A DNA stretch of 33,372 nt from JBDTZF01 sp040005265 (lineage in GTDB: Bacteria; Verrucomicrobiota; Verrucomicrobiia; Chthoniobacterales; UBA10450), in contig JBDTZF010000012.1 of assembly GCA_040005265.1 (NCBI GenBank), positions 1 to 33,372 on the forward strand, written 5' to 3'. Below are positions 8,549 to 16,815 of the stretch, piece after piece. Below the pieces are notes generated by a model that worked only from the letters and a program-made list of their open reading frames with translations, had not been told where the DNA came from and ran no database searches. Numbering within the stretch: position 1 is the first letter of the stretch; every line of letters starts with the position of its first letter. Made by a program: the position numbers and the translations under genes.

Positions 8549-8797
8549 CTACTTCGCGGCGGCAAGCGTTCGATTAAGACGCGCCTTACGACGATTGGCC
8601 GCGTTCCGGTGAATGCCACCGTGCTTAGCCGCTTTATCAATCGCGGAGATCACCGCACGGATCTGATTTGCTTCGGGCTTGGCCGACGCGAGCGCCTGTT
8701 TTTGAATCGTTCGGATGCGGCTCAAAGCGGAACGATTGCGCAGGGAGCGTCGGGGCGCTTGACGGGCGCGTTTGGCGGCAGATTTTGTATTGGCCAT
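8549..8797 (-). CDS. rpsT: 30S ribosomal protein S20
   Basis: The product is 82 residues, highly basic and helical. It opens with MANTKSAAKRARQAPRR, continues with SLRNRSALSRIRTIQKQAL, and has the conserved C-terminal HGGIHRNAANRRKARLNR. It binds 16S rRNA in the body of the small subunit. It lies 35 bases downstream of the L,D-transpeptidase gene and about 90 bases upstream of the DUF6580-like gene, all on the minus strand. The S20 gene often autoregulates, but I see no obvious leader structure here. Confidence 0.97.
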   Translation of the reverse strand: MANTKSAAKRARQAPRRSLRNRSALSRIRTIQKQALASAKPEANQIRAVISAIDKAAKHGGIHRNAANRRKARLNRTLAAAK

Positions 8798-8832
8798 TTT
8801 GGGACGACAAGATCAACCGAAAGGGTCTGAGG

Positions 8833-9522
8833 TCAAGCACCACGACCAGACACACGGGCCAGGGCATCTTTGGGAGGAGCCGTCTTAGCTGGTGGGCGAG
8901 CGGAAGTTACCCAGTCGCCGCTCGACTCCCCTTCATCCGCAGGCCGGGCACGCGACCGGGCCGATGCCTTCAAAACCTTTGGAAGTCGATCAGGAATAAT
9001 TTGTACGACGGTTCCGATAGGAATTTGATTATAAAGGGAAGTGACATCGCGCGACCGCATCCGGATGCAGCCGTAGCTGGCCGGTCGACCGATAGTGCGC
9101 TCCTCGGGCGTGCCGTGGATGTAGATGCAGCGGTTATATGCGTGCACATTCGAAGGCTCAAGCCCGCGTAACCAAATAATGCGGGTCACGATAGGATCGC
9201 GGCCGGGCGCATTGGGGCGAAGAACTTCGCCGGTCCAACGGCGATTATGAAATACGGCGCCCGAGGGTGCGTTGTCGCCGATCTTCTTTGCGACCTGCAG
9301 CAACCCCAGCGGCGTCGTCATTTTGCCCAAGTAATCGCCCAGACCGAATTTGGAAGTCGAAACCGGAAAAGTGGCGACTCGATTTCCATTCTGCAAAAGC
9401 ATCAATTTCTGATCGCGCACGCTAACAATGATGCGGTTATCAGGAATAAAAAAATCAGCCCGTAGAGGAGTAGTCGCGCAGTAGAGCAGCAGCCCTAGCA
9501 AGCAGGCCCGAAGAGGAAGCAT
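8833..9522 (-). CDS. Secreted L,D-transpeptidase (YkuD domain)
   Basis: About 229 residues. The ATG at 9522 follows a strong purine-rich AGGAAGGAG and opens a classic signal peptide (LRACLLGLLLYCATTPLRAD); the frame runs further upstream into the glycosyltransferase gene and is ignored. The YkuD core spans about 28-178 with RIIVSVRDQKLMLLQ, KMTTPLGLLQVAKK and the catalytic segment from His136 (IYIHGTPEE) to Cys152 (SYGCIRMRSRDV). The position usually held by His in S-H-G-C is Tyr, a variant known in this family. It probably crosslinks peptidoglycan or attaches wall proteins in the periplasm. The C-terminal 50 residues are Pro, Ala and Arg rich and look disordered. It lies 31 bases downstream of a glycosyltransferase gene. 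Confidence 0.93.
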   Translation of the reverse strand: MLPLRACLLGLLLYCATTPLRADFFIPDNRIIVSVRDQKLMLLQNGNRVATFPVSTSKFGLGDYLGKMTTPLGLLQVAKKIGDNAPSGAVFHNRRWTGEVLRPNAPGRDPIVTRIIWLRGLEPSNVHAYNRCIYIHGTPEERTIGRPASYGCIRMRSRDVTSLYNQIPIGTVVQIIPDRLPKVLKASARSRARPADEGESSGDWVTSARPPAKTAPPKDALARVSGRGA

Positions 9523-9553
9523 TCGCTCCTTCCTACTAGAAAACTGCGCTTTG

Positions 9554-11101
9554 TCACGCAGGAAGTGCTGCCGGAGAGCGGGAACCACCGAAGTTAAATT
9601 TCGGCAACCAGGTAGCAATCGAGGAAAGCGCCACATATAAAAAGCCACCTTGGAACATGAGCAAAAATGGTACCGAAAGGAACTGGCCATTGACGATCGC
9701 GAACCAGACGAAATAGCTGAAATAAATGGCGAAAGCCAACTCGGCTAGCGGCAGCAGCGATCTTAGAGGCTTATATTTGCAGGCCCTCCAGGGCTGTGAT
9801 TTTCGTTCAATGCCGTACTTCGGGGTGCGCGTGAAATCTGACTCGTGATTGAAAAGCGCCTCAAGCACAGCACGTCCGTTATTGAGCGAAAGCCCGATCC
9901 CGAGCGCGAGCAGGCAGGGAAGGAAAAGGATCTCTTTCATCCAGGTATGCGGGCGGAGCTCCCGTTGCGCGCAAACATAGAAAACCCCCACGGAAACTGA
10001 GGCGGCCAAAAAAATCGGAACATCGATAAGAAACGTTCGGGCCCAGCCTGGAGGCGGGCCGCCGAGGGACGGATGCAATAAGACACAAAGACAGGCCAGC
10101 AGCAGATAAGCAAAATTCGACATCAAATGACCCGTTGCCTCGATCTTGATCGAAAGTGGCAACTGGCTCCGCCAGATCCGGGGCAGCAACTTCTTACACG
10201 TTTGAACGGAGCCTTTCGTCCATCGGTGTTGCTGCGACTTGAAGCCGTTCATGTCCACGGGCAACTCCGCGGGGGTCACAACATCGGTTAGAAAGATGAA
10301 TTTCCAGCCCACAAGCTGCGCCCGATAGCTAAGATCGAGATCTTCGGTGAGCGTATCGTGCTGCCACCCGCCAGCTTCTTCAATACACGAACGGCGCCAC
10401 AGTCCGGCCGTTCCGTTAAAATTGAAAAAACGGCCGCTCCGGCTTCGCGCCGTCTGCTCAAGCAGAAGGTGGCCGTCCAAGAACATCGCCTGCACTCGAG
10501 TCAGTAGAGAATAACCCCGATTCAGGTGCCCCCAGCGCGTCTGGATCATGCCGACCTTTGGATCAGTAAAAAAATCAATCGTGCGCTTAAGCAAATCGGG
10601 TTGCGGAACAAAATCGGCGTCGAGAATACAGACGAAGTCGCCTTCAGCAGACTTAAGTCCGCCGGCAAGCGCGCCCGCTTTGAAACCAGTGCGGTCAACG
10701 CGATGGATCAGCTGAACATGGAAACCGCGTTGCTGCAGTTCCCGAGCGCACGCAGCGGTGATCTCCTGAGTCTCATCGGTAGAATCGTCCAGGACCTGGA
10801 TTTGGAGAAGGTCCCGAGGGTAGTCCAATTCGCTTACGGATCGGAGCAAGCGTTCTGCAACATACACTTCGTTAAAGATCGGCAACTGCACCGTCACTTT
10901 GGGGAGTTGCTCAAACCGACCCAGTGGGACTGGCTCCCGCTTCTTGTTCTTTAAAAAGAGATAGACAATGAAATAGCGATGGATGCCGTAGGCTGAAAGC
11001 CCCAGCAACACACTTAAATAACAGACTGTCCAAATGAGATGACCGAGGCTTCCTTGCATGGGATTCGACGGGCTGCCGGTAAAGGGCAGCAAGGGCGCCA
11101 T
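9554..11101 (-). CDS. Family 2 membrane glycosyltransferase (cellulose synthase-like)
   Basis: 515 residues. An N-terminal membrane helix (VCYLSVLLGLSAYGI) is followed by a GT2 catalytic domain: VTVQLPIFNE, the UDP-binding LDDSTDET, the DAD motif in CILDADFVPQPDLLKR, the catalytic TEDLDLSYRAQLVGW and the acceptor motif SQQHRWTKGSVQ. Several C-terminal membrane helices follow. This matches processive cellulose-synthase and glucomannan-synthase-like enzymes that make and extrude a beta-glycan, though short-product glycosyltransferases share the fold. No PilZ domain is visible. ATG 11101 has AAAGG a few bases upstream and is preferred to the ATG at 11059. The L,D-transpeptidase gene follows, so a role in envelope polysaccharide or wall building is likely. 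Confidence 0.9.
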   Translation of the reverse strand: MAPLLPFTGSPSNPMQGSLGHLIWTVCYLSVLLGLSAYGIHRYFIVYLFLKNKKREPVPLGRFEQLPKVTVQLPIFNEVYVAERLLRSVSELDYPRDLLQIQVLDDSTDETQEITAACARELQQRGFHVQLIHRVDRTGFKAGALAGGLKSAEGDFVCILDADFVPQPDLLKRTIDFFTDPKVGMIQTRWGHLNRGYSLLTRVQAMFLDGHLLLEQTARSRSGRFFNFNGTAGLWRRSCIEEAGGWQHDTLTEDLDLSYRAQLVGWKFIFLTDVVTPAELPVDMNGFKSQQHRWTKGSVQTCKKLLPRIWRSQLPLSIKIEATGHLMSNFAYLLLACLCVLLHPSLGGPPPGWARTFLIDVPIFLAASVSVGVFYVCAQRELRPHTWMKEILFLPCLLALGIGLSLNNGRAVLEALFNHESDFTRTPKYGIERKSQPWRACKYKPLRSLLPLAELAFAIYFSYFVWFAIVNGQFLSVPFLLMFQGGFLYVALSSIATWLPKFNFGGSRSPAALPA

Positions 11102-11284
11102 GATGGCCTTTCCGCCGTATGCGTCAATTCAAAAAAATCCGTCTCAACGAGTAAGCGGGCAGGCGCGCCCGCATTCCATCCAGCACTACTCGATTGCTCC
11201 GCCTCTCACGGCGCTTTATCTTCTCCTTGCCTGCGGCAGGGGTCGGGGCGATTAATCATAGGCTGATTTTCGCAGTCAACGGGG

Positions 11285-13768
11285 ATGCAATTGCGAGACA
11301 TATTTCAGAAACGGCCACGCGCCCGTTTCGAGCGCTTCAATATCGCGGTCCCCATTCTCCTAGCCGGTTGGGTTCCATCGATACTCACCCTGGTCGTTTC
11401 CTACACCATCCTCACCAAGACCCTTGAATCGAAGATCCTTCGCGACCGGCAGACTTTCATTCAGTTGATCAGTCACCTGGTGGGAGATGATCTGCGCCGG
11501 ACCGGCGGCATCATCGAATACTACCAGACCCTCCCTGAGACAGCCAAGATGCTCACCGGACCAAACTCCCACGTCGTCGCACAGCAATGGCTCAGCTCGG
11601 CATTTTATTCGCACCCGCGGATCGATGGAATGTTTTTCACCACGCCGGACGGCCTTCTCATCGCATCTGTCCCGAATATGCCGGAGAGCATCGGCAAGGA
11701 CTTTGATTCCGCCCTTTGGCGCGAAAAGGCGAAGGCAATTCCCGGCGTCTTTGTCTCGCCCGTTCACCGTCGTGTGCCGGACAAGCGCTTGGTAACCGAC
11801 ATTGTTGGCGCGGTGCGGGCCACGGACGGATCGATCGCGGGTTATCTCGGCATTTCGGTATTGGTAGAACGGATTGGGCGGCGTCTTTCCACGATTGAGT
11901 TCGCCGATCAATCGCTATGTGAAGTCTTTGACCAGAATGGCACCGCTCTTTTCGAGAAGGATTTTCGGCCAAATGCGGGCGCGGTTACGGCACCCAGCTC
12001 GACCCTTTTGCAAGAGATCGGCAAGAGGCAGCGCGGCCATCTCGAACTCCAAGGAACCGTTTATTCATTTAGCCCCGTCGAATCGGCCGGCTGGGTAGCG
12101 GTGGTGGAGCAACCCAAAGCCATCGCCTACAAGCCGGTGCACGATTTGCTCGCGCGAATGACCTTGCTGGCCGCGTGGTTAGTGGCGCTAACCGGCATTT
12201 TCGCATGGCTGGCCAGCAAGTTTTACCGCCGTCAGACCGAAGCGACCCGGCGTATTGAACGCGAAGTCATCTTTAATGAAAATATTCTGGCCAACATGCC
12301 GAGCGGGATCGCCTTTATCGATCCTGTCTCGCGCACCTTTCTTCAGGCAAACGAAACTTTTACCCAGATCGCCAGACGCTTCGGCGAATTTCCGGCGAAA
12401 CGTGACATCAGGGAAGCAACGTTCGACGAAGTAAAAATAGCGCCGGCTGCGGCAATCGAGAACGTCCTCACTTCGGGCGTCCCGTTTCAACTGGTCGAGC
12501 ATCCAATCAAGGACAAGGTCGGCGTGACTCACTTTGCAGACATTCACCTAATCCGGCTGGTAGATTCGAAGAAGGACGTCCAGGGAGTGCTCTATCTGGT
12601 GGAAGACAAAACGCGTGATATGACCCTTCGCCAGGAATTGATTGGCGCAAACGCGGCCAAGGACCAGTTCCTGGCGCTTCTTTCCCACGAGTTGCGGAAT
12701 CCACTTTCGCCCGTGATTGCCATGGTAAGCGAATTGGAACTGAGCATGCCTTCCTCCCCCGAAATCCGGCAGGCGCTCGAAGTGATTCGCCGGAACGTCG
12801 AACTCGAGGCGCGTTTAATCGATGACCTGCTCGATGTCACCCGCATCGCCAAAGGCAAGTTGCAACTCAGTTTTGAGAACGTCAGTGTGCACGAAATTTT
12901 GCAGCGGGCTTACGAAATCTGCCGCGAAGATATCGCGGCCAAAAAGCTCGATGCAGAATTTGAGCTCCATGCTGCCGAGGCGCACGTCCAAGGCGACCCC
13001 GCCCGCCTGCAACAGGTTTTTTGGAACCTGATTAAAAACAGCGTGAAGTTCACGCCTGCAAAGGGCCGCATCCTTATAGAAACGTTAAATCCCCATCCGG
13101 AACAAATCGAAGTCCGGATTAGCGATAATGGTATCGGTATCGAGCGGGAAAAGATCGATAAGATTTTTAACGCCTTCGAGCAGGGACAAACCTCGATCAC
13201 CCGGCGCTTCGGCGGTCTTGGTCTTGGTCTGGCCATTTCAAAAGCGATGGTGGACGCGCATGGTGGAAGAATCCGGGTCGAAAGCCGGGGCAAGGACAAG
13301 GGTGCGACGTTTTCGATCGTCTTGAAGACGACAACGGCCCCGACGAAAACCGGCAATGGAAAGGAGGAAGGCAAAGCGCCTGCCGGCGATGGCCGAGAAC
13401 GCGCCACGCCTAAGCATTGGCGTCTTCTCGTGGTCGACGATCACCAAGACACTTGTACCGGGTTGAAACTAATGCTCGAGCGTCGCGGGTACGAAATCAC
13501 ACTCGCTCATTCGGCCGAGCAAGCGGTGGAAAAAGCGGAAATGGAGGACTTCGATCTCCTTATAAGCGACATTGGGCTGCCCGGTCGCAGCGGCTACGAC
13601 CTGATGCGCGAACTGCAAAATAGCAAAGGTCTGCGCGGCATCGCCCTCAGCGGTTTCGGAATGGAACACGATATTAGCAAAGCCCGCGCGGCGGGATTCT
13701 CCGAACATCTTACGAAGCCGATCAATTTCGAGCGATTGGAGGAAGCGATCCAAAACCTGCTCGCCTAA
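11285..13768 (+). CDS. Hybrid sensor histidine kinase with extracytoplasmic sensor, PAS-like, kinase and C-terminal receiver domains
   Basis: 827 residues. A transmembrane helix at about 20-45 and a second at about 288-310 bracket a periplasmic Cache-type sensor region (FFTTPDGLLIASVPNM, GYLGISVLVERIG). A PAS-like segment follows (ILANMPSGIAFIDP). The HisKA dimerisation box has the phospho-acceptor His468 in FLALLSHELRNPLSPV. The ATPase domain has the N box NLIKNSVKFTP, G1 ISDNGIGIE and G2 GGLGLGLAISKAMVDAHGG. A receiver fused at the C-terminus has LLVVDDHQDT, the phospho-acceptor Asp762 in LISDIGLPGRSG and the conserved Lys in HLTKPI. There is no output domain, so the signal must pass to another protein. 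The gene diverges from the glycosyltransferase gene across a 183-base gap. The ligand is unknown. Confidence 0.95.
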   Translation: MQLRDIFQKRPRARFERFNIAVPILLAGWVPSILTLVVSYTILTKTLESKILRDRQTFIQLISHLVGDDLRRTGGIIEYYQTLPETAKMLTGPNSHVVAQQWLSSAFYSHPRIDGMFFTTPDGLLIASVPNMPESIGKDFDSALWREKAKAIPGVFVSPVHRRVPDKRLVTDIVGAVRATDGSIAGYLGISVLVERIGRRLSTIEFADQSLCEVFDQNGTALFEKDFRPNAGAVTAPSSTLLQEIGKRQRGHLELQGTVYSFSPVESAGWVAVVEQPKAIAYKPVHDLLARMTLLAAWLVALTGIFAWLASKFYRRQTEATRRIEREVIFNENILANMPSGIAFIDPVSRTFLQANETFTQIARRFGEFPAKRDIREATFDEVKIAPAAAIENVLTSGVPFQLVEHPIKDKVGVTHFADIHLIRLVDSKKDVQGVLYLVEDKTRDMTLRQELIGANAAKDQFLALLSHELRNPLSPVIAMVSELELSMPSSPEIRQALEVIRRNVELEARLIDDLLDVTRIAKGKLQLSFENVSVHEILQRAYEICREDIAAKKLDAEFELHAAEAHVQGDPARLQQVFWNLIKNSVKFTPAKGRILIETLNPHPEQIEVRISDNGIGIEREKIDKIFNAFEQGQTSITRRFGGLGLGLAISKAMVDAHGGRIRVESRGKDKGATFSIVLKTTTAPTKTGNGKEEGKAPAGDGRERATPKHWRLLVVDDHQDTCTGLKLMLERRGYEITLAHSAEQAVEKAEMEDFDLLISDIGLPGRSGYDLMRELQNSKGLRGIALSGFGMEHDISKARAAGFSEHLTKPINFERLEEAIQNLLA

Positions 13769-13811
13769 GACTCAAGAACGGCAAGGCATTGCTTTCGCCT
13801 TTGCGTAATGA

Positions 13812-13847
13812 ACCCGCAAGAACCAGTCATCAGCGGGTCGAGTTTTT
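13812..13847 (+). terminator. Weak candidate terminator after the hybrid kinase
   Basis: ACCCGC (13812-13817) pairs with GCGGGT (13833-13838) around a 15-base loop, with five T residues at 13843-13847. The stem is short and the loop large, so support is weak, but position after the kinase stop is right. The rest of the 171-base gap to the HU gene shows nothing else clear. Confidence 0.3.
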
Positions 13848-13939
13848 CGGCGTCGGGTGCCTACTCACTCTGATTTCTGGGTTCGTCGTAACGCGAGCAC
13901 CTAGTAGAAAGAAGCGCGCAGGACCTATGGACTTAGTCC

Positions 13940-14293
13940 CTACTCGCTGTTGCCAACCACTCCCGCTTTTGTCCGGCGTTCGTCCGCCTCTTTCAGTTCC
14001 CGGGAAAGTTTCTCCACCCGTTGCCGCATGATTTTTCCGGCCTTGAACTTCACTGTCGCTCGCGGTGGAATCACGAAGCTGCTCCCGGGCTGGTTCGGAT
14101 TCCGTCCGACACGAGGCTTTGTCAGACGCGGCTGAAAAACGCCAAAATTGCGCAACTCCACCGGAACGTTGCTGGCCAGACTATCGGTGATCTTGTCGAG
14201 CGTCTTCTGGACAACGTCGAAAACCTGATGCTGCACCATACCGGTCTGATTGCTAATGGCGACGACAATGTCGCGTTTAGTTAGTTTTGCCAT
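13940..14293 (-). CDS. HU/IHF-family DNA-binding protein with C-terminal extension
   Basis: 117 residues from the ATG at 14293, which has a GGA just upstream. The HU fold is clear: MAKLTKRDIVVAIS, helical TGMVQHQVFDVVQKTLDKI, VELRNFGVFQPRLTKPRVGR, the intercalating-Pro arm in GRNPNQPGSS, and VIPPRATVKFKAGKIMRQRV. It bends or coats DNA in the nucleoid. Ordinary HU is about 90 residues; here a charged helix of about 25 residues follows (EKLSRELKEADERRTKAG). The open frame upstream to 14392 lacks similarity and is excluded. It is flanked by intergenic gaps on both sides and is probably monocistronic. Confidence 0.93.
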   Translation of the reverse strand: MAKLTKRDIVVAISNQTGMVQHQVFDVVQKTLDKITDSLASNVPVELRNFGVFQPRLTKPRVGRNPNQPGSSFVIPPRATVKFKAGKIMRQRVEKLSRELKEADERRTKAGVVGNSE

Positions 14294-14474
14294 ATTTCCA
14301 TCTATTAATCGATTGCCATCGGGTGTTCGGCGGTCAATAAACGTTAAAAAAAGGAGATTTTTACAGCGTAACCCCTTCCAAAGGAGGCGCAAACGCTTTG
14401 CGGGGACAATACTGAAAACGTTCCGGGGTAGCCTAAAATGAAGACGGCAACACGCGTCCCTCAGCTAGCGGACA

Positions 14475-14909
14475 CTAATGCGCAGTGGCAACCCGGCCGA
14501 AAAGACGGCTGACGTGATAACCGAGGATGGTTTTCCCGGCTAAATCCTTGCGGAGCGCTTTAAGCTGGCCCTGCACCACACCGAGTTTGGTAAACACCGT
14601 GTTCCAATCGGCCTCCATTCGGCGGACCTCGTCCCCGGTCAACTCACGTACTCCGCGAACGGAAGAAGCGCGCTGAAGAACGTTCATTACTTTGCCCGAG
14701 AGCTCAGCCAGTACGTTCAATCTAGCAAAGACGTGCTCCGTTTCCTGAAGGAGATGAGAGCGAATCTCGGTGAATTGTCGCTCCTGTTCGGTCGAAATAA
14801 TCGGCTTGGCCTTATCAAGCCCATAAGTGACGAGATCGTGCAGCTTCTTCCAATTATCCAGTTGAAGCATCAACAGGCGCACCTTGGTTTCGAGGTCTTT
14901 ATCTTTCAT
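14475..14909 (-). CDS. Hypothetical helical protein coupled to the DUF4388 gene
   Basis: 144 residues, almost all predicted helix with heptad-like spacing (LLMLQLDNWKKLHDLVTYGL, then FARLNVLAELSGKVMNVLQR, then WNTVFTKLGVVQGQLKALRK). There is no signal peptide, membrane segment or recognisable catalytic motif. I do not recognise a family. Its ATG overlaps the stop of the upstream DUF4388 gene by 11 bases, so the two are translated together and probably act together. The layout recalls small helical adaptor proteins next to signalling genes, which is inference only. Confidence 0.7.
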   Translation of the reverse strand: MKDKDLETKVRLLMLQLDNWKKLHDLVTYGLDKAKPIISTEQERQFTEIRSHLLQETEHVFARLNVLAELSGKVMNVLQRASSVRGVRELTGDEVRRMEADWNTVFTKLGVVQGQLKALRKDLAGKTILGYHVSRLFGRVATAH

Positions 14910-15723
14910 TCTGTGACTGGACGTTCACCAGCTCGAGCGTTTCGTCGAGCTTTTGCAAATTATCGATCAATAAATGCGCCCAGGGACGATCAACCGTTTG
15001 CACCTGGCTGATAATCCCCTCTTCAAAATAGAACCGACCCTGCCTCCACCGGAATAATTCCGCTACGGCCGACTCACCCTCAAGCGATCCAAAAACGGCG
15101 TGGCGCACGGCTCCCTGCTGCAAATAAATCTCGCTCGTGCCCCGGCTCGATCTAAAAGTAAACCGGCCGCTTCGCTGGCTTAAGCAACTCATCTGCAAAA
15201 TCTCGGCGGCGGTAAATTGATTGAGATTGCCAATCAAAGAATGACAAGGGTCTATTCCCTCAGCGGGCGTGCCTGCGGGTTTCTCGAGAGAACGAACCAG
15301 ACTCGCTAATTGACGTTGCAGCCGGCTCACGCTTGGCTCGGTTAGGATCAAACCAATATTTTGTTGGTCGGCCGCGCTAGCGCTCGCTGCTTCAGCCGGT
15401 TGCGGCACCAAACAGGTGATTTTGAGTGAGGGAAAATGCTGTCTGGCATTCGTCGCTTGTTCCAACGCCAGCACCGTTTCCCCTTCCACCACGAAACCAT
15501 CGAAATTCTCGGTAAGTAGGACCATCACTGCTTCGGAGAGCGTGCGAACAACGCGTATTTCGACCCCGTCCATCATATCGAACATGGCGAGCGCATTGTC
15601 TTGAAAGACTGGGTCCGCGTTCAGGATTAATAGCCTAGTTTCCACAATTGTAATAGTCCGCTGTTCCAGAGCAGGAACCTTGCCCACTGCCTCCGCGGTT
15701 GTTCCGCTTTTTACTTTCGCCAA
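14899..15723 (-). CDS. Degenerate receiver plus DUF4388 (PATAN) domain protein
   Basis: 274 residues if TTG 15723 is the start; GTG 15645, just before the first receiver strand, is also possible. The N-terminal part (about 29-145) has receiver-like strands LLILNADPVF and FDGFVVEGE, but the phospho-acceptor position looks like Glu80, and the usual Lys before Pro aligns with Glu129 (LILTEPS), so phosphorylation by the normal route is unlikely. Residues about 164-237 form a DUF4388/PATAN domain (GNLNQFTAAEILQMSCLSQR, SGRFTFRSSRGTSEIYLQQG, FRWRQGRFYFEEG), as in cyanobacterial PatA and gliding-bacteria regulators. It overlaps the end of rnhC by 13 bases with the TTG start and the next helical gene by 11. 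The signalling output is unknown. Confidence 0.85.
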   Translation of the reverse strand: MAKVKSGTTAEAVGKVPALEQRTITIVETRLLILNADPVFQDNALAMFDMMDGVEIRVVRTLSEAVMVLLTENFDGFVVEGETVLALEQATNARQHFPSLKITCLVPQPAEAASASAADQQNIGLILTEPSVSRLQRQLASLVRSLEKPAGTPAEGIDPCHSLIGNLNQFTAAEILQMSCLSQRSGRFTFRSSRGTSEIYLQQGAVRHAVFGSLEGESAVAELFRWRQGRFYFEEGIISQVQTVDRPWAHLLIDNLQKLDETLELVNVQSQNER

Positions 15724-16658
15724 TGAGCGCGCGGGGGAGGCGCCGCAAACGCCTCAGGTGCAATCTCGTGCGCTGTTCGAAAATGCACTTTTGCTACCTG
15801 ACGCAACGCTTCCGGTCCGCTGTTTTCGACCAGTTTCTTCGCGGTCTCTTTGACGCCTGGTGACATCCCCCGTTGCAACCGTAAGCCAAGCTCTTTTCCT
15901 TTGCGATCCAGCCAGTTGATGAACGCCTCTCGCGCCAGGATCGACGCCGCCGCGACCGCAATATCCGATTCCGCCTTGGTGCGCTGCTCGATGTCGATCT
16001 TGCTGCCACGTTCGAGCAGCGACCGCTTGATCACCCGCGCGTCGGCGAATTGGTCCGATAGCGACCGCGGGCAGTCCGGCTTTTTCGCCAGCAAGTTCTC
16101 GATCACACGCGCGTGCCCCCATCCCAGCAAGCTGTTGAGATTCGCGAATTTCTTGTAGAGCTCGTTGTACTTTGCCGGGCCAATCGACACCGTGTCGATC
16201 AAACCCATCGTATTCTTGCGAATCGCGTCCGCGAGCGCACGAATGCGCGCATCCGAGCCAATTCGTTTGCTATCCACGACGCCGGCTTCGATTAAGTTGC
16301 GCGCAATCCCGCGATCGACAAACACACCGGCGATCACTAGCGGTCCAAAAAAATCGCCCTTCCCACTTTCATCCACTCCGAAGTGCGGCTCAAACATTTT
16401 GGGAGAATGCACTTCCTCATATCCAAGTTTGGCCTCACCGAGAATCTTCGGCTCGAGTTCGAACTGCACGAACTCCTCCACCCCGCGTCCCTGCAGTAGA
16501 ATCTTCGGCCCCTTCTCGTATACCGCCACGCTTAGCTTGTTTTTTTGCGCGAAAAAAATCGTGTAGGGCTTGGGTGAAAATTCAAACCCGATCTCTTCGA
16601 GCAATGCGCGAAGCTTCGCCGCTTGTTCGGCCGTAAGCGGATGGGTGTAGGAAGTCAT
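15711..16658 (-). CDS. rnhC: Ribonuclease HIII
   Basis: About 315 residues from the ATG at 16658. The N-terminal 90 residues are the TBP-like DUF3378 domain typical of RNase HIII (FEFSPKPYTIFFAQKNKLSV, then YEKGPKILLQGRG). The RNase H type 2 domain has the active-site GVDESGKGDFFGPLVIAGVF (Asp96, Glu97), the VVDSKRI motif and later ESDIAVAAASILAREAF. It cuts RNA in RNA-DNA hybrids. The frame stays open to 16727, but the added residues include a membrane-like stretch not expected in this enzyme. A Pro-Arg-rich tail ends the protein. It is the first gene of a three-gene minus-strand unit with the DUF4388 and helical genes. Confidence 0.94.
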   Translation of the reverse strand: MTSYTHPLTAEQAAKLRALLEEIGFEFSPKPYTIFFAQKNKLSVAVYEKGPKILLQGRGVEEFVQFELEPKILGEAKLGYEEVHSPKMFEPHFGVDESGKGDFFGPLVIAGVFVDRGIARNLIEAGVVDSKRIGSDARIRALADAIRKNTMGLIDTVSIGPAKYNELYKKFANLNSLLGWGHARVIENLLAKKPDCPRSLSDQFADARVIKRSLLERGSKIDIEQRTKAESDIAVAAASILAREAFINWLDRKGKELGLRLQRGMSPGVKETAKKLVENSGPEALRQVAKVHFRTAHEIAPEAFAAPPPRAHWRK

Positions 16659-16680
16659 CCAGCCACAGGTTAACACGAGG

Positions 16681-16736
16681 CAAATGACGACGCACGAATG
16701 ACGAAGCGCGAACAAGCGCTTCGCCATTCGTCATTG
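16681..16736. repeat. Inverted repeat with AATGACGA units
   Basis: A perfect 8-bp stem CGAAGCGC (16702-16709) / GCGCTTCG (16716-16723) has a 6-base loop. Around it are copies of AATGACGA: two on the left in direct orientation (16683 and 16697), one on the right inverted (16728-16735). It lies between the divergent rnhC and SdpR-like genes. It looks like a short dispersed repeat rather than a terminator; no T-run is present. Confidence 0.5.
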
Positions 16737-16778
16737 ATCATGGGCAAAGGCGGTTCCGTCGTTTGCTAGTATCATGAG

Positions 16779-16807
16779 TTGACATTAATTAGATAATTGC
16801 CTAATTA
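16779..16807 (+). promoter_or_regulatory. Candidate promoter with overlapping ArsR/SdpR-type operator
   Basis: A perfect -35 hexamer TTGACA at 16779-16784 is followed 17-18 bases later by an AT-rich -10 region (TAATTAT at 16802-16808). Lying over the spacer and -10 is a perfect inverted repeat TAATTAG (16786-16792) / CTAATTA (16801-16807) with an 8-base centre. The placement suggests autorepression by the SdpR-like protein encoded immediately downstream. The start codon TTG at 16816 is so close that the mRNA leader must be very short or absent. Confidence 0.65.
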
Positions 16808-16815
16808 TACAAACA

